Assembly (NCBI GenBank): GCA_032622095.1
Contig: CP136068.1
Location: forward strand, 160,721,465-160,785,464
Source of the DNA: Siphonodentalium dalli
Taxonomy: Eukaryota; Mollusca; Scaphopoda; Gadilida; Siphonodentaliidae
Direction: 5' to 3'
Length of the DNA: 64,000 nucleotides
Under the pieces are notes generated by a model that saw only the letters and a program-made list of their open reading frames with translations, ran no database searches and was not told the DNA's origin. Shown here in pieces: positions 1 through 11,932 of this stretch. Each line of letters opens with the position of its first letter. Position 1 is the first letter of the stretch. Made by a program: the position numbers and the translations under genes.

Positions 1-2200
1 CTATTCTATTACGTGCTTGTATTCAGTGCAATCCATTCCCGCTGAGTTATCCGGCATGTTAATTCAGTGCAATGGTTTTCGACAGCTTGTAGCCAGTACC
101 CCGTGACCTTTATCATTAACGAATTGTCGTTTGTGGTACTTGGCGATCGTGAATTCGTGAATACTGTAAATTAATGTTTTTTGGAAAAAGCTGACTGATA
201 CAGCGGTGGACTAATATTAAGACTGTCTGACTTTAGTGTCTACATATATGTGAACCGGGCAAGGTCTAAATCTGCGAAAACCGACTGATGTGTTACATTT
301 TTCGACTTAATTGTCACAGCTGGGTTGTATAAACTTGTATTCGAGGCAGCATATTTGAGCAGTCGGCTAAGACTTGAATGGTTCGACTCGAGTGTTGATG
401 TTGAAACTGACGGTGTGTCAAAACACATATACATGTACTTATACAAGAGGATACACGCACCAGATTAATTCACAATAGCTTTGATGTCAACCACTAGTGA
501 CAATAATATCAACAACGACAACAACAACGTATATATTAGAATGTTGACTGTTGACAGTTTTTTAACTTGACCTGTTCAATTCAGTTAACAGTGTTCTGAT
601 TGTTTCAAAGCACATATATTTACACAAGAGGTTAACCACGTCAGGATAATTCACAAGAGCTTCGATAACAACAACAGCAGCAACAACAACAACAATGAAC
701 GTACTATCACAATTCCCACTTACTAGTCTATTACAATTGCACAGACCAATGCACCATGTTCATCAATTAACATCGAAACATGTGGAAATGAGAACATTGT
801 CACAATTCGCCAAGTTATTACGCCAATTTACGGAGTCCGCTATTGGTTATAATGTTCCTATCAAAGTATCTTTGACTCACTTATATTGATAGTGTTGTAA
901 TATACGGTACACATTTTGATGCATCATGGTATCAAATTTCACCGAAAAGATGTGACTATAGGAGAACGTTGTCACCAAGTCATCGCTCGGTTATTACAAG
1001 GTCTGCTACTCTCTTGGAAGGTTTCAACCCCACTAGCTGTGACTGTTACTGATAGTGTCGTGATGTACACATACCCCACTCAGACACGAACTGTGCCTAC
1101 AAGTGACGGGACAATTTCACGCCTTACATGCTACCAAAAAAGCATGCTTTATTCTCTGACCCATACACACATTACAGGATATTGAGAAAAATAGTGTATA
1201 TACAAAAGAATGATAGAAGGAGGGTAATTTTATGTACATGATATGCTCAGCGACCTCCCGCTCTGCGTCTATTCGTTCATCATCACATTATCAGAATCAA
1301 CAACATTATACCTCGTCGTCAACATCATCATCATCATCATCATCTCGTCGTCGTCATCATCATCATCATCATCATCATCACCATTATTACATTAATCATT
1401 TTCATCATTGTCAAGACTATCATTATGTCATTCAGTTGTTTTACTTCTAGATGTACATACACAAAGTATATATATACAAATGGACACCTCTTCTTTAGAG
1501 GTCTGAGTTTTAACTGAGATTTGTTCCTTTGTGTCTTAAAAGAGGATGGCCGATTTTAGTTCTTTGGTTGATTGTTTATTTTTAGTGATATAATGCAATA
1601 CTGATGTTTATAATAATTCAATACAAAAAGAGTATAACATTATATCACCAGGGAATGTCATAATCTCGAGGACTGATTTGGTGATCAATGCCTGATTATA
1701 TAATCAACGTATGTACAAAAACATGTGAGTGATTTAAAGTGGTGTCTCTGGTCCATAACTAAGCTCTTTTCTTAAATGAGCAATTGGTGATTGCAGGAGA
1801 GATGATGCTTGGATATAAAGGTGAGTCAATTATCTTAATAAATAGGATGGTCGAACAAATCGAGTGATCTTCTCCTTCACCCCTTATTATCTTAATCACA
1901 CGCTATGGGTCTTATATAGTATCATTCGTGCGAGGCATTGTTGTTTCTACAGTCAGTACATCGGAGGTTATCGCAATGTACTATCAGTTGATAATGCTAA
2001 TTAGATACTAATAATTAGTATTACTCGTAACTCACAAGCTCACAATTTAGCTTTTAAATTATATGTTGATAAGATATAATTAGAAAACTAAATGGGTGAG
2101 CTTTTCAGCTGTTATCGTTTAGTAGAGTGTGTGGTTTGGGTGGCTAGCCCGGGATTCTCGAAAGGGCCGAGAGGCACCTCTCCTTAATCCCTCATGTTTT
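1..2200. other. Gene-free flank
   Basis: No protein family is recognisable on either strand; the open frames are short and low in complexity. Two diverged copies of one segment are visible (about 422-540 and 610-700), both with the words ACAAGAGG and AATTCACAA and both running into CAA-type triplets, which suggests a local duplication. A CAT triplet array lies at 1323-1385. Confidence 0.5.
1323..1385. repeat. (CAT)n / CGT triplet microsatellite
   Basis: Nearly uninterrupted CAT triplets with a short CGT interruption near the middle. The His/Ser-rich translation across it is a by-product of the repeat and not evidence of a gene. Confidence 0.9.
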
Positions 2201-2205
2201 TGCCT

Positions 2206-3121
2206 TTATTTGGATGAATAAAAAAAAACAAACTTTTTTATGGTGATTTTCATTTCTTCTTCTTTCTTTTTTTTCTTGGGATTAGGCTTCTCTGTTGATG
2301 ATTGTGGAGATTGTTGAGATGGAGGAATTTCCTGTTGATGTTGTCGCATGAAGAGTTCGACTTTTTCATTGTGGATTTTGTGTTGTTCTTGTTGGTTTTT
2401 CAAGAAATCAATTTCCTCCGCAGACATGATGTAGGCTGTGCTGGTGTTGTTGCTAGTGGTGGTAGAGCTGGGGGACACCGGAATGTGCTGGTAATCCGGT
2501 GTCCGTGGTGGCAAGCAACCCAGTTCCACCTCGAAGCTGGCGGCAGGAACAGCAGGGGTGGTTTCCTGCTCCCTTTATCCGCTCGCCTCGACGACGACAG
2601 CAGGGACCTCCGGCAGATCCACGGAGTCCCTGTTAGCTGGTACGATGTCGCCTGTCTCCATGCAGGTCGTGTCGTCTGGGCGTCTCTCAGACAACTCCGA
2701 CCTACCGGCTGTGACACTGGACGTCGGCTGAACCACACGGGGAGGGGTGACTGGCAGATCAACAGTCACCCCCTTCTTCTTCCATTTCGCCCGTCTGGCG
2801 GCGTCCATTCTTCTCCTTGATGGCGTCTTCTTCTTGGGCGGCCCCTTCTTCTTCCCACTCAGATGACAGGAGGCAGTCTTGGAGTTGGTGTCCCGGGCTT
2901 GCGATCTCTGGATGCCAGCATCTTCAGTCCGGAACTCCAGGCAAAGGGTCAGGTATCCCCTGCTAGACTGGAGACTCCAGTTAGCAATGTTCAATACCCG
3001 ACTCCTTTGCACTGCGGCCAACACGGCCTCTGGGATTAAATCCATAAGCCTAATCCAAAACCGTCTCACTGGCGTTAAGCACGGGGGCAGCTGCACCCGG
3101 AGGCGCGGCCACACGACTCAT
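2206..3121 (-). pseudogene. Broken basic ORF1/gag-like retroelement protein
   Basis: An intronless minus-strand reading frame richer in G+C than its surroundings. An ATG at 3121 opens a short frame that stops after 23 codons. The long frame (from about 3114) encodes a hydrophobic/basic block with the words LNIANWSLQ, a lysine-rich patch (GKKKGPPKKKTPSRRR) and an acidic Pro/Thr-rich part. A TAA at 2575-2577 interrupts it, and the same frame then continues to 2206 with a Gln/Glu-rich tail ending in polylysine. One frameshift near the start and one nonsense codon make it a pseudogene. The basic patch and composition resemble ORF1/gag-like proteins of invertebrate retroelements, but I cannot name a family; a decayed host gene is possible. 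The LTR element starting at 3225 lies just upstream of its start. Confidence 0.45.
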
Positions 3122-4003
3122 CCGTGCTCAACGCTCTGACAAAAGAGGAACTAATAAGGTCGAAGCAATCACGACCGTTTCGCTCCACTCCCTGCCAGAG
3201 CTGTTATCGTTTTTTATTTACATCTGTCATATTGTGGGGTAGTGCCATATTGGGGGTGGTGTCATATTGTGATTTAACACGTTCATTTCATATCGCACAT
3301 TTTAAATATTAGGTTGAAGAAAAATTGTTTCAAAGAAATCGGGATTTTTTATATGGAGTGCATGAAAATACTGGGGGGTTAATACAAAGTTCCATTAGAG
3401 ACCACAGATGTGAGAAAAGCTCATTATTAACATTGATTCACAGCACAGGTAAAGGGGTCTGGCGAAATAATTGACCATCGTTAATTTAGCGGGGTTGAAT
3501 TATACCTGTCCGATTCCCAGCGCGTAAGTTGTATGAAGGATGTTAAATGTAACTAAGCAGGCGTATTTTGCATGGAAATAGATTACCAGGATGAAAAGGG
3601 TAGACATCTCGGCGCCAAAAGCAGAAATCTAATTTACCAATTCCAGGTGAAGGGGATTTACAGGTAATAGCCAGCAGATGGACTGTAATTAAGGTAGAAG
3701 ATAACACTGCTGGACCGTCGATGGACCCACGGTCCATAGATTAGTTTCAGACTTAATGCCAGAATTTAATTACACACATGCCATCCTGCGTGCATGAGAG
3801 TAATCTAGCATGAATCATTAATATAACGTATGTGGGTGAAATGATGGCCAGGAAAAGGGAGGTGTAAGTTATGCAAAGTAGCCTGTCCATCACATGATTT
3901 GAAAACTTCTACACGTTCCATAAAACGATTTTGTTGGATTGAGATAGAACTGAGAATTTTCATTGGTGAATACTGACCTCAAGCCACCGTTCAGAACAGG
4001 GGG

Positions 4004-4035
4004 TATAAATATGGATTGTGTTGGGAAATTCGTCA
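4004..4035 (+). promoter_or_regulatory. LTR core promoter (TATA box and inferred start)
   Basis: GGGTATAAATATGG gives a TATA box at 4004-4009. A start about 31 bp downstream would fall at 4035, exactly where the 61-bp repeated segment begins. The same arrangement occurs in the right LTR at 12712. The sequence shows the motif; the start site is inferred from normal TATA spacing. Confidence 0.55.
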
Positions 4036-4095
4036 CTTTCGAACGAATAAATTCTCAGCACAATTATTTATACTGTTCTGTTCATTACTTTAGGT
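4035..4095 (+). repeat. 61-bp leader repeat, copy 1 (with splice-donor-like end)
   Basis: This segment begins ACTTTCGAACGAATAAATTC and ends TTACTTTAGGT; it is identical to 4860-4920. Copy 1 starts at the inferred transcription start, and its end runs into AG|GTGAGT, a good splice donor. Copy 2 continues into ACCAACAGCC. The same pair recurs in the right LTR at 12743-12803 and 13568-13628. Confidence 0.8.
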
Positions 4096-4750
4096 GAGTT
4101 AAAAACTAAGATACTTTTCGTTTGCAGATTAATACATCATGAATATTTGTAATAGGCCAGATGTTTTCAATGTGAATATGTGAATCTTGTGAGTAAAGTT
4201 TTCTGTTAAATCCGGAGTTTGTTCAACGGTAACACATTTGTATTATTATTGGCGATTATGAAACATGCAAATCTTTCATCCGGGTTCCGGGTAATTTTGT
4301 ATAGCCATGTTCAGGTGTAATGTTATTATAAGCATAGATTAATATATGTCTGAATTCATCCATCCAACCAATCAATCGAAGTTGCATGCACTGGCAACTG
4401 TTAAATTCAACCATGATTCGGTCACTTAATGGAGCCAAAACATTTAACAATCAAATACGAAATTACTTTCAACCATAATATTCTACCACGGTTCAATAAA
4501 TTGAACCATCCAAACTTAGCCATTACAAGTTTCCTAGCCTAGGCTAGCTTCGAAGATATTTCCCAATTTAAAGCTGCATGGGTCCTTTTAAATAGACATA
4601 TTGATAAAAGTTTACTTAAATGCAAATGGAAATTTCGCATTCAGCTTCGAGCTTTTCACATCAAAGAATTACATTCTTATAATTAATATACACCTTTATA
4701 CATACTTTAGCTTGGGCTATGCTTGAGGACGCAACATATGCTTAAATCTA

Positions 4751-4756
4751 AATAAA
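4751..4756 (+). terminator. LTR polyadenylation signal (AATAAA)
   Basis: AATAAA followed by GATTGATTGATTGG about 715 bp after the inferred start site. Its position fits the end of the R region. Another AATAAA lies inside each 61-bp leader repeat, so the functional signal is not certain. Confidence 0.4.
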
Positions 4757-4859
4757 GATTGATTGATTGGTTGATTGACGAATGGTCGCTGAATTGTTAC
4801 CACTATTTATTCTGTTACTGCCATTCTAATTATAATGCTAAATTTGTTTATTACTTTGG

Positions 4860-4920
4860 ACTTTCGAACGAATAAATTCTCAGCACAATTATTTATACTG
4901 TTCTGTTCATTACTTTAGGT
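4860..4920 (+). repeat. 61-bp leader repeat, copy 2
   Basis: A second identical copy of 4035-4095, placed after the candidate polyadenylation site and 113 bp before the LTR end. Confidence 0.8.
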
Positions 4921-5603
4921 ACCAACAGCCTACCAAGCTAATTTCCCCAAATAATGAAAATCTAAACAAGATGGCAGCGGATTATAATTAAAGTAGGGTG
5001 TCACACACTACACCCGAATTCCGCACGGCCACACTGTTGTCAGAATCCACCGGGCAAAACAGATCCATCATACAAGGAAAAATCAATACGATGGACCAAT
5101 ACATCGAAAGACAGCTCAGGACTGTTTCGACGGCATGCATGAGGGAGCCGATCTCATCAAAAGGTCGACAAAATAGACGGCAGTATATATCATTTCAACA
5201 ATGCAATAATTATCTGTGCGGACATACCTCTTCTTCTATGGATTCAGAATAAAATTTAGGAGCTGTTGTTCGTGCACTCCAAAGGATACAGATTCAAATT
5301 CTACACGGAAAACTTGTGTGTGATTCTCAAATCTGTATAGGTATTTGATTCATATAATTAATGCAAAATATTAAGCAGAACACATAATTTATTCATTTTA
5401 ATCCGTGAAATTTTCGGTAAACTGAATAGTCTAATGGTGGAACGCACTGTGGGTGACAACAACTGGTAGAATTTTTAAACATATCCAATATATATGTTCG
5501 CATTAGTTGGTCTAAAATTATGACAAGGCAAATTCATTTTCACTGACCTAAACCCTAGGCAGTGCAAGATTCATTTCCCCATATATCGATTGCATAACAA
5601 ACG

Positions 5604-5870
5604 CTCTTTGTTAGATATCGCAACGAAAGCACATTCGCTCTTTATTAATCACATGAAGATAGCATAGACGCTCTTTGTTATTTACCGCAATTAATAATAG
5701 ACGCTCTTTATTATATACCCCAAATGAGAACACAGACGCTCTTTATTAATCACAAGCAGATAGCATAGACGCTCTTTATAATGAATAAGTGAAGGCACCA
5801 TCGACGCTCTTTATTATATACCACAGCGGGAGCACCGACGCTCTTTATTGTACTTCTCGACACATAGAAC
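5604..5870 (+). repeat. 33-34-bp tandem repeat with GACGCTCTTTATTA core
   Basis: Eight to nine copies of a unit whose constant part is GACGCTCTTTRTTA, followed by about 19 variable bases. Spacing is regular at 31-36 bp. The variable parts alternate between two types (ATATACC-like and ATCACA-like), which suggests a dimeric higher-order unit. It lies about 570 bp inside the LTR element, where a packaging or leader function would be expected. Confidence 0.75.
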
Positions 5871-8800
5871 ACATAGCTTCTTTGTTTTAATCTGGGCCAG
5901 TTGGTCAGTTGATTTTCGTGGGTCGGTGTTTCTACACGCCGTGGGACAATTTCTCGGTGAAATCAAGTCTCTGCGTGGTCATTCCTCCACCCGTAAAATT
6001 GTTAACTTCTTGTGTGGCCTAGCGGCTAAAACGACGATAAACCCTAGGAAACCAAACCAAACCAAATCTTCGTTTTTATATAAACCCAAGTATAACCTAA
6101 TTATAATTCGTATACAAGCCTACTGTAAACTAATTGTCGCAAGTTTCAATTCACGGAACAAAAGGCATATATCTATACATATGAATTCATTTAAACAGAT
6201 AATATAAGATACGAATTAATTCAAAATACACCCAGATGCGCAGTTGCAAAACATGACTAAAATACGTATAATTTGACAAACATTGGCATATACATGAAAA
6301 ATGTGGTGTCCTAACAAATTTCGTTTTCCTCTTGTTATCCTATAACGTTTGGTTCATTGGTAATAACTTATTGATTGACTAGCTTCATTGAAATTTCAAG
6401 CGGCGAAGAAAGACTGGATAATGTCAAATACAGGAATAATAGTTCCTTTGTGTTAATTCTTCATAATAAATCTAAATTTCTCCCCAAATTGCCATTGGTG
6501 AAAAATGTAAAATGGTATTCTGTTTCAATGAGTTTACATCTACACACATTACATAATCTTTCACTAACGATGAGTGGCGCTGTTTGTGTCTCCCCTTTGT
6601 TATTTGCCAATCTATGATTGCTGATTCGCAGTCTCGTAAATAGAAAACTCGCTTTATTAGAACGCGTGTAGCAAATGCATGGCTCAAATTAGTACCTTGC
6701 TTTAAACAACCTATGCGTTGTTATCAGTTTTAGATCTTCCGTTTTCAATTTTCGCACATGTTCATTTGAAATGTCAACCCCATATGTTCCATATAAGTGA
6801 CTATTCACTGCATAATGGTACAGCTAACGATGCGGTTTCCAAATATAGATAGTTCAAGTTACCGTGTAGTTAATCACACATGGTATTGTTTTGATCATAA
6901 CGCTGTGGACCTCATGCCGAGAAGAAAGGCGGGTGTTCATGGAACTGAATAAAATTAATGCGACGGGCATATAGGACTAGAAGTTATCTTTTCATGTAGT
7001 TTGTTACACAAAAGGCGCTGATTGGAATGAAACATGACATCATAATTACTCTATATTTAGATGGTTAAACAAAATACAATATGGAAATACAGCTCATTAA
7101 AGTAATATGAATCACCCAGATATGGTGATCAATTATAATTATGGAATAATCAAAAGTTTAAAATCTGTAATTTGTGTTTAAATATTATATCCGAATAGAT
7201 GACACATACAGCCCTTCTCCTATATATTAAGTTGATGTAGTTCTTGGGGCCGACATTTATTTCGTTTATTACAGATACATGCGTCCCGAATCGATTACTA
7301 AATATTTACAATTAAGCATTGTTCAAACGAAGTTTTCTATGGAGTGTTTCGTGCGATTTGCTTCATATTTTCAGCGATGTTAGTAGAAGTTTCCCTTCTT
7401 TCCGTTGGCATAGCGCTCGAATACCATCTTATCAGTTTCACGCACCCGAACAAGCGCATAGTATGTCTTTTAATATAAAATGTTCATTCAGTCATTACTC
7501 AATACTTGTATTATTATTATGTAATGGTTCAGTTTTATCTCTTGATACACAACTATGATACCTATACATAGGTCACCGACTCATATTTTGAATTGTGTAT
7601 GAGTAATGCACGATTCAGGATGTATATAATCCCAGAGGGAAAATCGAACAAAGGATTAAATAATAATTTAACAAAATTAATTGTCGGAAATAAATTGGTT
7701 TCACAACAATTTGGCGATATTCGGTTATCATTCCGTGTAGCTCTGTACACGTGATGATGAAATGATAATCATCGCCCATTTCGCATCTGCAGTAATGTGC
7801 ATAAATGTACCTGATTTATCCTATGATTTTGTCAGCCATTTAGTATATTAAAAGGGTAATTTTAGATTATCAGTTCCAAATTGAAACATAAATTTAGTTA
7901 AATAGGTTCATACATCAAGGCATAACAGTCGAGATTATGCTTGCTTCTTTGTTTTCTTAAAACTAGAGATAAAACAAGTGATAACGTACAGTGAAATTGG
8001 CTTGAGTATAATTGTGGAATGTGGTCTATATATTGTTCTGGGCTTGATAGCTAGTGAGTTCGGGGTCCCGTACACGCTATCAGACCTAGAGTATGGGCGG
8101 CGTTCTCTGGTGTACACATCACGCCTATGTCACTGTATGTTTATAATTGAGAGGACATGATAAGTATTGGCTTTATAAATCAATATAAAAGTTTTCCGCG
8201 CCGATTACCATATATACAGGCTCAATAAAGAGCGTTTTTGGGATCCATTAATATGTGCATCTATATTTCAACAAACTGTCAATATTCAATAACAAATAGG
8301 GACTTTAGACGTCTGTATATCCATTTATATATACTGAACGCATATATAAGCCGACATTGCGCGACCTTTTCTGATCATATTATATACAATTTCACACAAA
8401 ACACGACATTTCTCAGTCTACTATAAGACATATACTTATTTATGAACGGTAGTTCACACGCTTTCCGTGATACGATATCTAAATGCCAAGATTATGCAGA
8501 ATGATAAGCAACTGCAAAGCCGGGCTATAGAATAGTTTTGCAGTTAAATCCAATAAATGACCAGGATTGCATGTCCTGGTCTGTTGTTAACTGCGCCTCA
8601 TTAATATGGAAAGGATAGTCCATGGGTGCCAGACATTAATGAGGACTTTATCCCCTGGTATCTGATAGAAGTTGAACATGCACAAAGTAATACAATGCCA
8701 GCATGCTGAATGCACACCAGCGTGCATTCTTGTAAATAACTTGTTATAGGGTCACAAAGACATGAAGGTTAAAATCCGAGAATGCATATATAAATTGTAT

Positions 8801-9149
8801 AATTTTTAGTTATATACACACCGAAGTGCGACCTTGTGAATAACACAATCGTTTTGCTGTGTTGTAATGAAAATAATCTTCATGGTGATGAACATGGAAT
8901 GAAGAGAATAAGAGACGTCCTACAGTACAGTGTACGTCCTATTCCTGTTCCAGAGTGGTTCGATTTCCTAACCAATCTCTCCTTTCCGTTAACGAATCTA
9001 TCACTTCCGGTAAATAATTTTATCCCTTAAGGGAACGATTCTTGTCACTTCCGGGAACGAATCAGTTCCGAGTACGAAACTCACAACTTTTGTTATTTTA
9101 TAGCAATTTTGCGGTCAATATATTTCCAATGCGAATTATAATATCATAG

Positions 9150-9690
9150 CTACTTCCCGTGCGAGAGGCCCAAACTGACTTATGCTCATTATGCAAGCTG
9201 ATTTCTACGATTATTTATGGCTACTTCCCAGTGCGCGAAGGTCATACTTAAAGACGCATTTTTATGCTAGATTCTACAATTACTTGAAACGACTTCCCCA
9301 TGCGTGAAGTTCGTACATAACTAGGCTCATGTATACATGTATGCTGGTTGATACACTCATATTCGGGTGAGCCGGTTTCCCAGTCGCGAGAAGCTTGGAA
9401 ATCAATCATGCTACATTCTACAATTAGGCATGGCGTCAGGGCCATGGCCTGGGGGTCTCTGGTGTCGCATGTCGCAAATTCGTGATATATTATCGCTTAT
9501 TTCTAAACGTCATGACGGGGCCAGACTCCAATTTTAAACATGCTCGTTTCTACTATCCTACATGGCTCAGATGCCATTTTTCACGTGGTTTTTGTATCGG
9601 AGGTTGCATATGACTCAGCTCATATATAAACTTCCTTTCGGTGCGAAACTACATTATATATATGCTCAATTTCTATGGCGAAGAAAAGGG
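9150..9690. repeat. Decayed tandem array, unit about 75-90 bp
   Basis: Recurrent words CTTCCCNRTGCG, ATGCTNRATTTCTACNATTA and RCTCATATA recur at about 75-90 bp intervals with heavy divergence. There are five or six units inside the LARD interior. Confidence 0.45.
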
Positions 9691-11917
9691 TTTAGCAACC
9701 TTTTGTCCCCCGGATTTTCTTGTGTTGTACTTCTATACCGACATCAACGCAAGACTTCGCTTTAGAAGGGGTTCCGCTGTCTGACGGGTTCAAGTTTGGA
9801 TAGATTGGTATGCAGGCTGTGGGTCACAATTTATTGACAGGCTCCTGATATTTTGTATAGAATTGATCACTCTATATATAATATATGTCATTGGGGCTAC
9901 TTACTTATTTATTTATCTTATTATTTAGACCCACATCTCCTGAGTTTGTGCATTTCCATTGTTCTGATTGAAACAGCAGCCCAACCAAAGGAAAGCCTCA
10001 CATGCTGGTTTTCTTAGAGCATATTCTACAAACAGGTCAATATGTGACCTGATTACTGCTTTACGAGTTGCGAGAGCATAATTTACACATACTGTCACGA
10101 CGTGACGTCAGTATAACAAGTACGAGCCAAGAGTACATCTTTACATACAGTCTTACGGACTAAGGGCACATTTCTATATAATTGCCACTATATCACAGAA
10201 ATTCGGGCCTCACCACGTAATAATATAACGTATTATACACTTGTCTACATGCAATTAAAACAGCTGAAATTGCTGGCTACATCATAGCGCATATTCGACT
10301 ATAAATATGACATTACATAACACCTATTTATGATATCAACTTGTCTTTGCAAGACGTAAATACTTATACAAATTAAAACATGGAAATACTTTTCGTGAAC
10401 AGGTCATGTACGTCATATATGACTACTTCAGATATAAATGACTAATATGAAGTTAAATATAACTTAAATATAACAAGCCACACCAGTGCTGGTTCGTTTC
10501 ACACGATATCCAGTCAAGTTACTATGAAAAATGCTACTTATATACAAATCATAAACGGTCCTTCCTTTTCAAAACTTGTTTGAAAAGGTACCCGCATCCT
10601 ATAATGAAAGTATACATGCATATTCATGCATATCTATGTAAGTCATACAGTGATGCTTGGAAAATACGAAATAAAAGCATAGTTCATCGAACATTTATCT
10701 CATTTCAATAGATATAATGCTGAGCTTTAATAACAAATCTACTTGACTAAGTTCATTAATGAAACGTTGTCTGTCACTCATAATGGTTCCATCACCACCA
10801 TCACCACCATCACCACTCTACTACGCTACCACCACTACCATTACCATAATTCGAGATATGTTAAGCTTATTATACAAATATTCTTTGCAAACTAGTATAT
10901 ATCTTCAGCAAAATCTTCTCATTCTTATATCAAATTTCAGTGTTCTGCGACGTCACACTTAAATACACATATTTATTGGCATTAATTTACCAATTACCAC
11001 ATTGGAATATGCGATAGCTATTTACAAGATATGGGATTTTCAGTTCCTGCAAATAATTAATTACTTCTAACACTAACTATGTATTCAGCGATATGCATTC
11101 TACAAGGCTTACAAACTGAAAGCTCTTGCTAGTTGAAAGCTAAATAGTCTTTAAACTGATGTTATTTCAACTACTTCTTGATTCCTTATACCGATTCATA
11201 CGCCTTAGACTTTGAAGATTATTAGGCATTGTCAGGAGCAAATTTCTATATGTGTTCTGCCACTATATTTTGCCTTAATACCAGATGCAAATCACTCCAA
11301 GAGTAAACGAGGTATGTAGGTTACGTTCAAAATGAGTCAGGCCACATTTCTGTTTCATGTTATTAATTTTATTCATGTGTAACAATGCACAGCTTCTTAG
11401 CTTCTTAGCGTCAGCAATGAATTCCAGTCATATTAGATCAAATCACACCAATGTGATGACGAAGGATTAACTATTACGTTCAACAACTCCATTGAAAACT
11501 ATTGCAACATGTCTCAGTTATTTAGCACAAGAGCAATTCAATTTTATTTCAAGTGACCATATTCGGCTCACCTTGATTCTACTCCATATGATACGTCATT
11601 TTTGCGCACAACTTCTTTTCAAATCATTCACTAGCAGACCAAATTATGGTTGACAAGTTATCGATAGATGACTCGAACGGTAATACCTAAATCTCTCTAC
11701 TTAATTCTTTGGTGTTTGCGAGTATAATATTTAACTCCAAGCACTCCAAGTTCAATTCTCTTCAACGTCAGAGCCGACGGATCATGATGTCACAGAATAC
11801 AGCCATCTCACGGACATTCCGGAACGGGCATCAGCTCCACTATATCCACAAATCTGAACAAAAATTGTTGACTGTTTGGATTATTTTTTATATGGAGATG
11901 CCAGGAGACATCTCATT

Positions 11918-11929
11918 GGGACAAGGGGG
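11918..11929 (+). other. Polypurine tract of the LARD-like element
   Basis: GGGACAAGGGGG lies three bases before the TG start of the right LTR, the expected position of the plus-strand primer. Confidence 0.5.
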
Positions 11930-11932
11930 TAG

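Larger units (their letters stand above)
3225..5033 (+). repeat. 5' LTR (1809 bp)
   Basis: U3 runs from 3225 to about 4034. A TATAAA at 4004 places the likely start site, and so the start of R, near 4035. AATAAA at 4751-4756 is a candidate polyadenylation signal. U5 ends CCACA at 5033. The LTR contains two copies of a 61-bp segment (4035-4095 and 4860-4920). LTR-internal frames of about 64 codons are not coding. Confidence 0.85.
5034..11932 (+). other. Non-coding interior of the LARD-like element
   Basis: 6.9 kb without a recognisable protein. The longest open frame (119 codons, 5848-6207) has no known motif. Visible structures are the 33-34-bp tandem repeat just inside the left LTR (5604-5870), a decayed tandem array (9150-9690), a short CACCAT run near 10790, and a purine tract at 11918-11929 before the right LTR. 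Confidence 0.6.

Noticed and set aside
3543-4450. 64-codon frames repeated in both LTRs
   Set aside because: Their exact duplication comes from the LTRs; they have no coding character of their own.
5848-6207. 119-codon frame as a possible gene of the LARD-like element
   Set aside because: The longest frame in the interior, but its composition is not protein-like, it starts inside the 33-bp repeat region and has no known motif.
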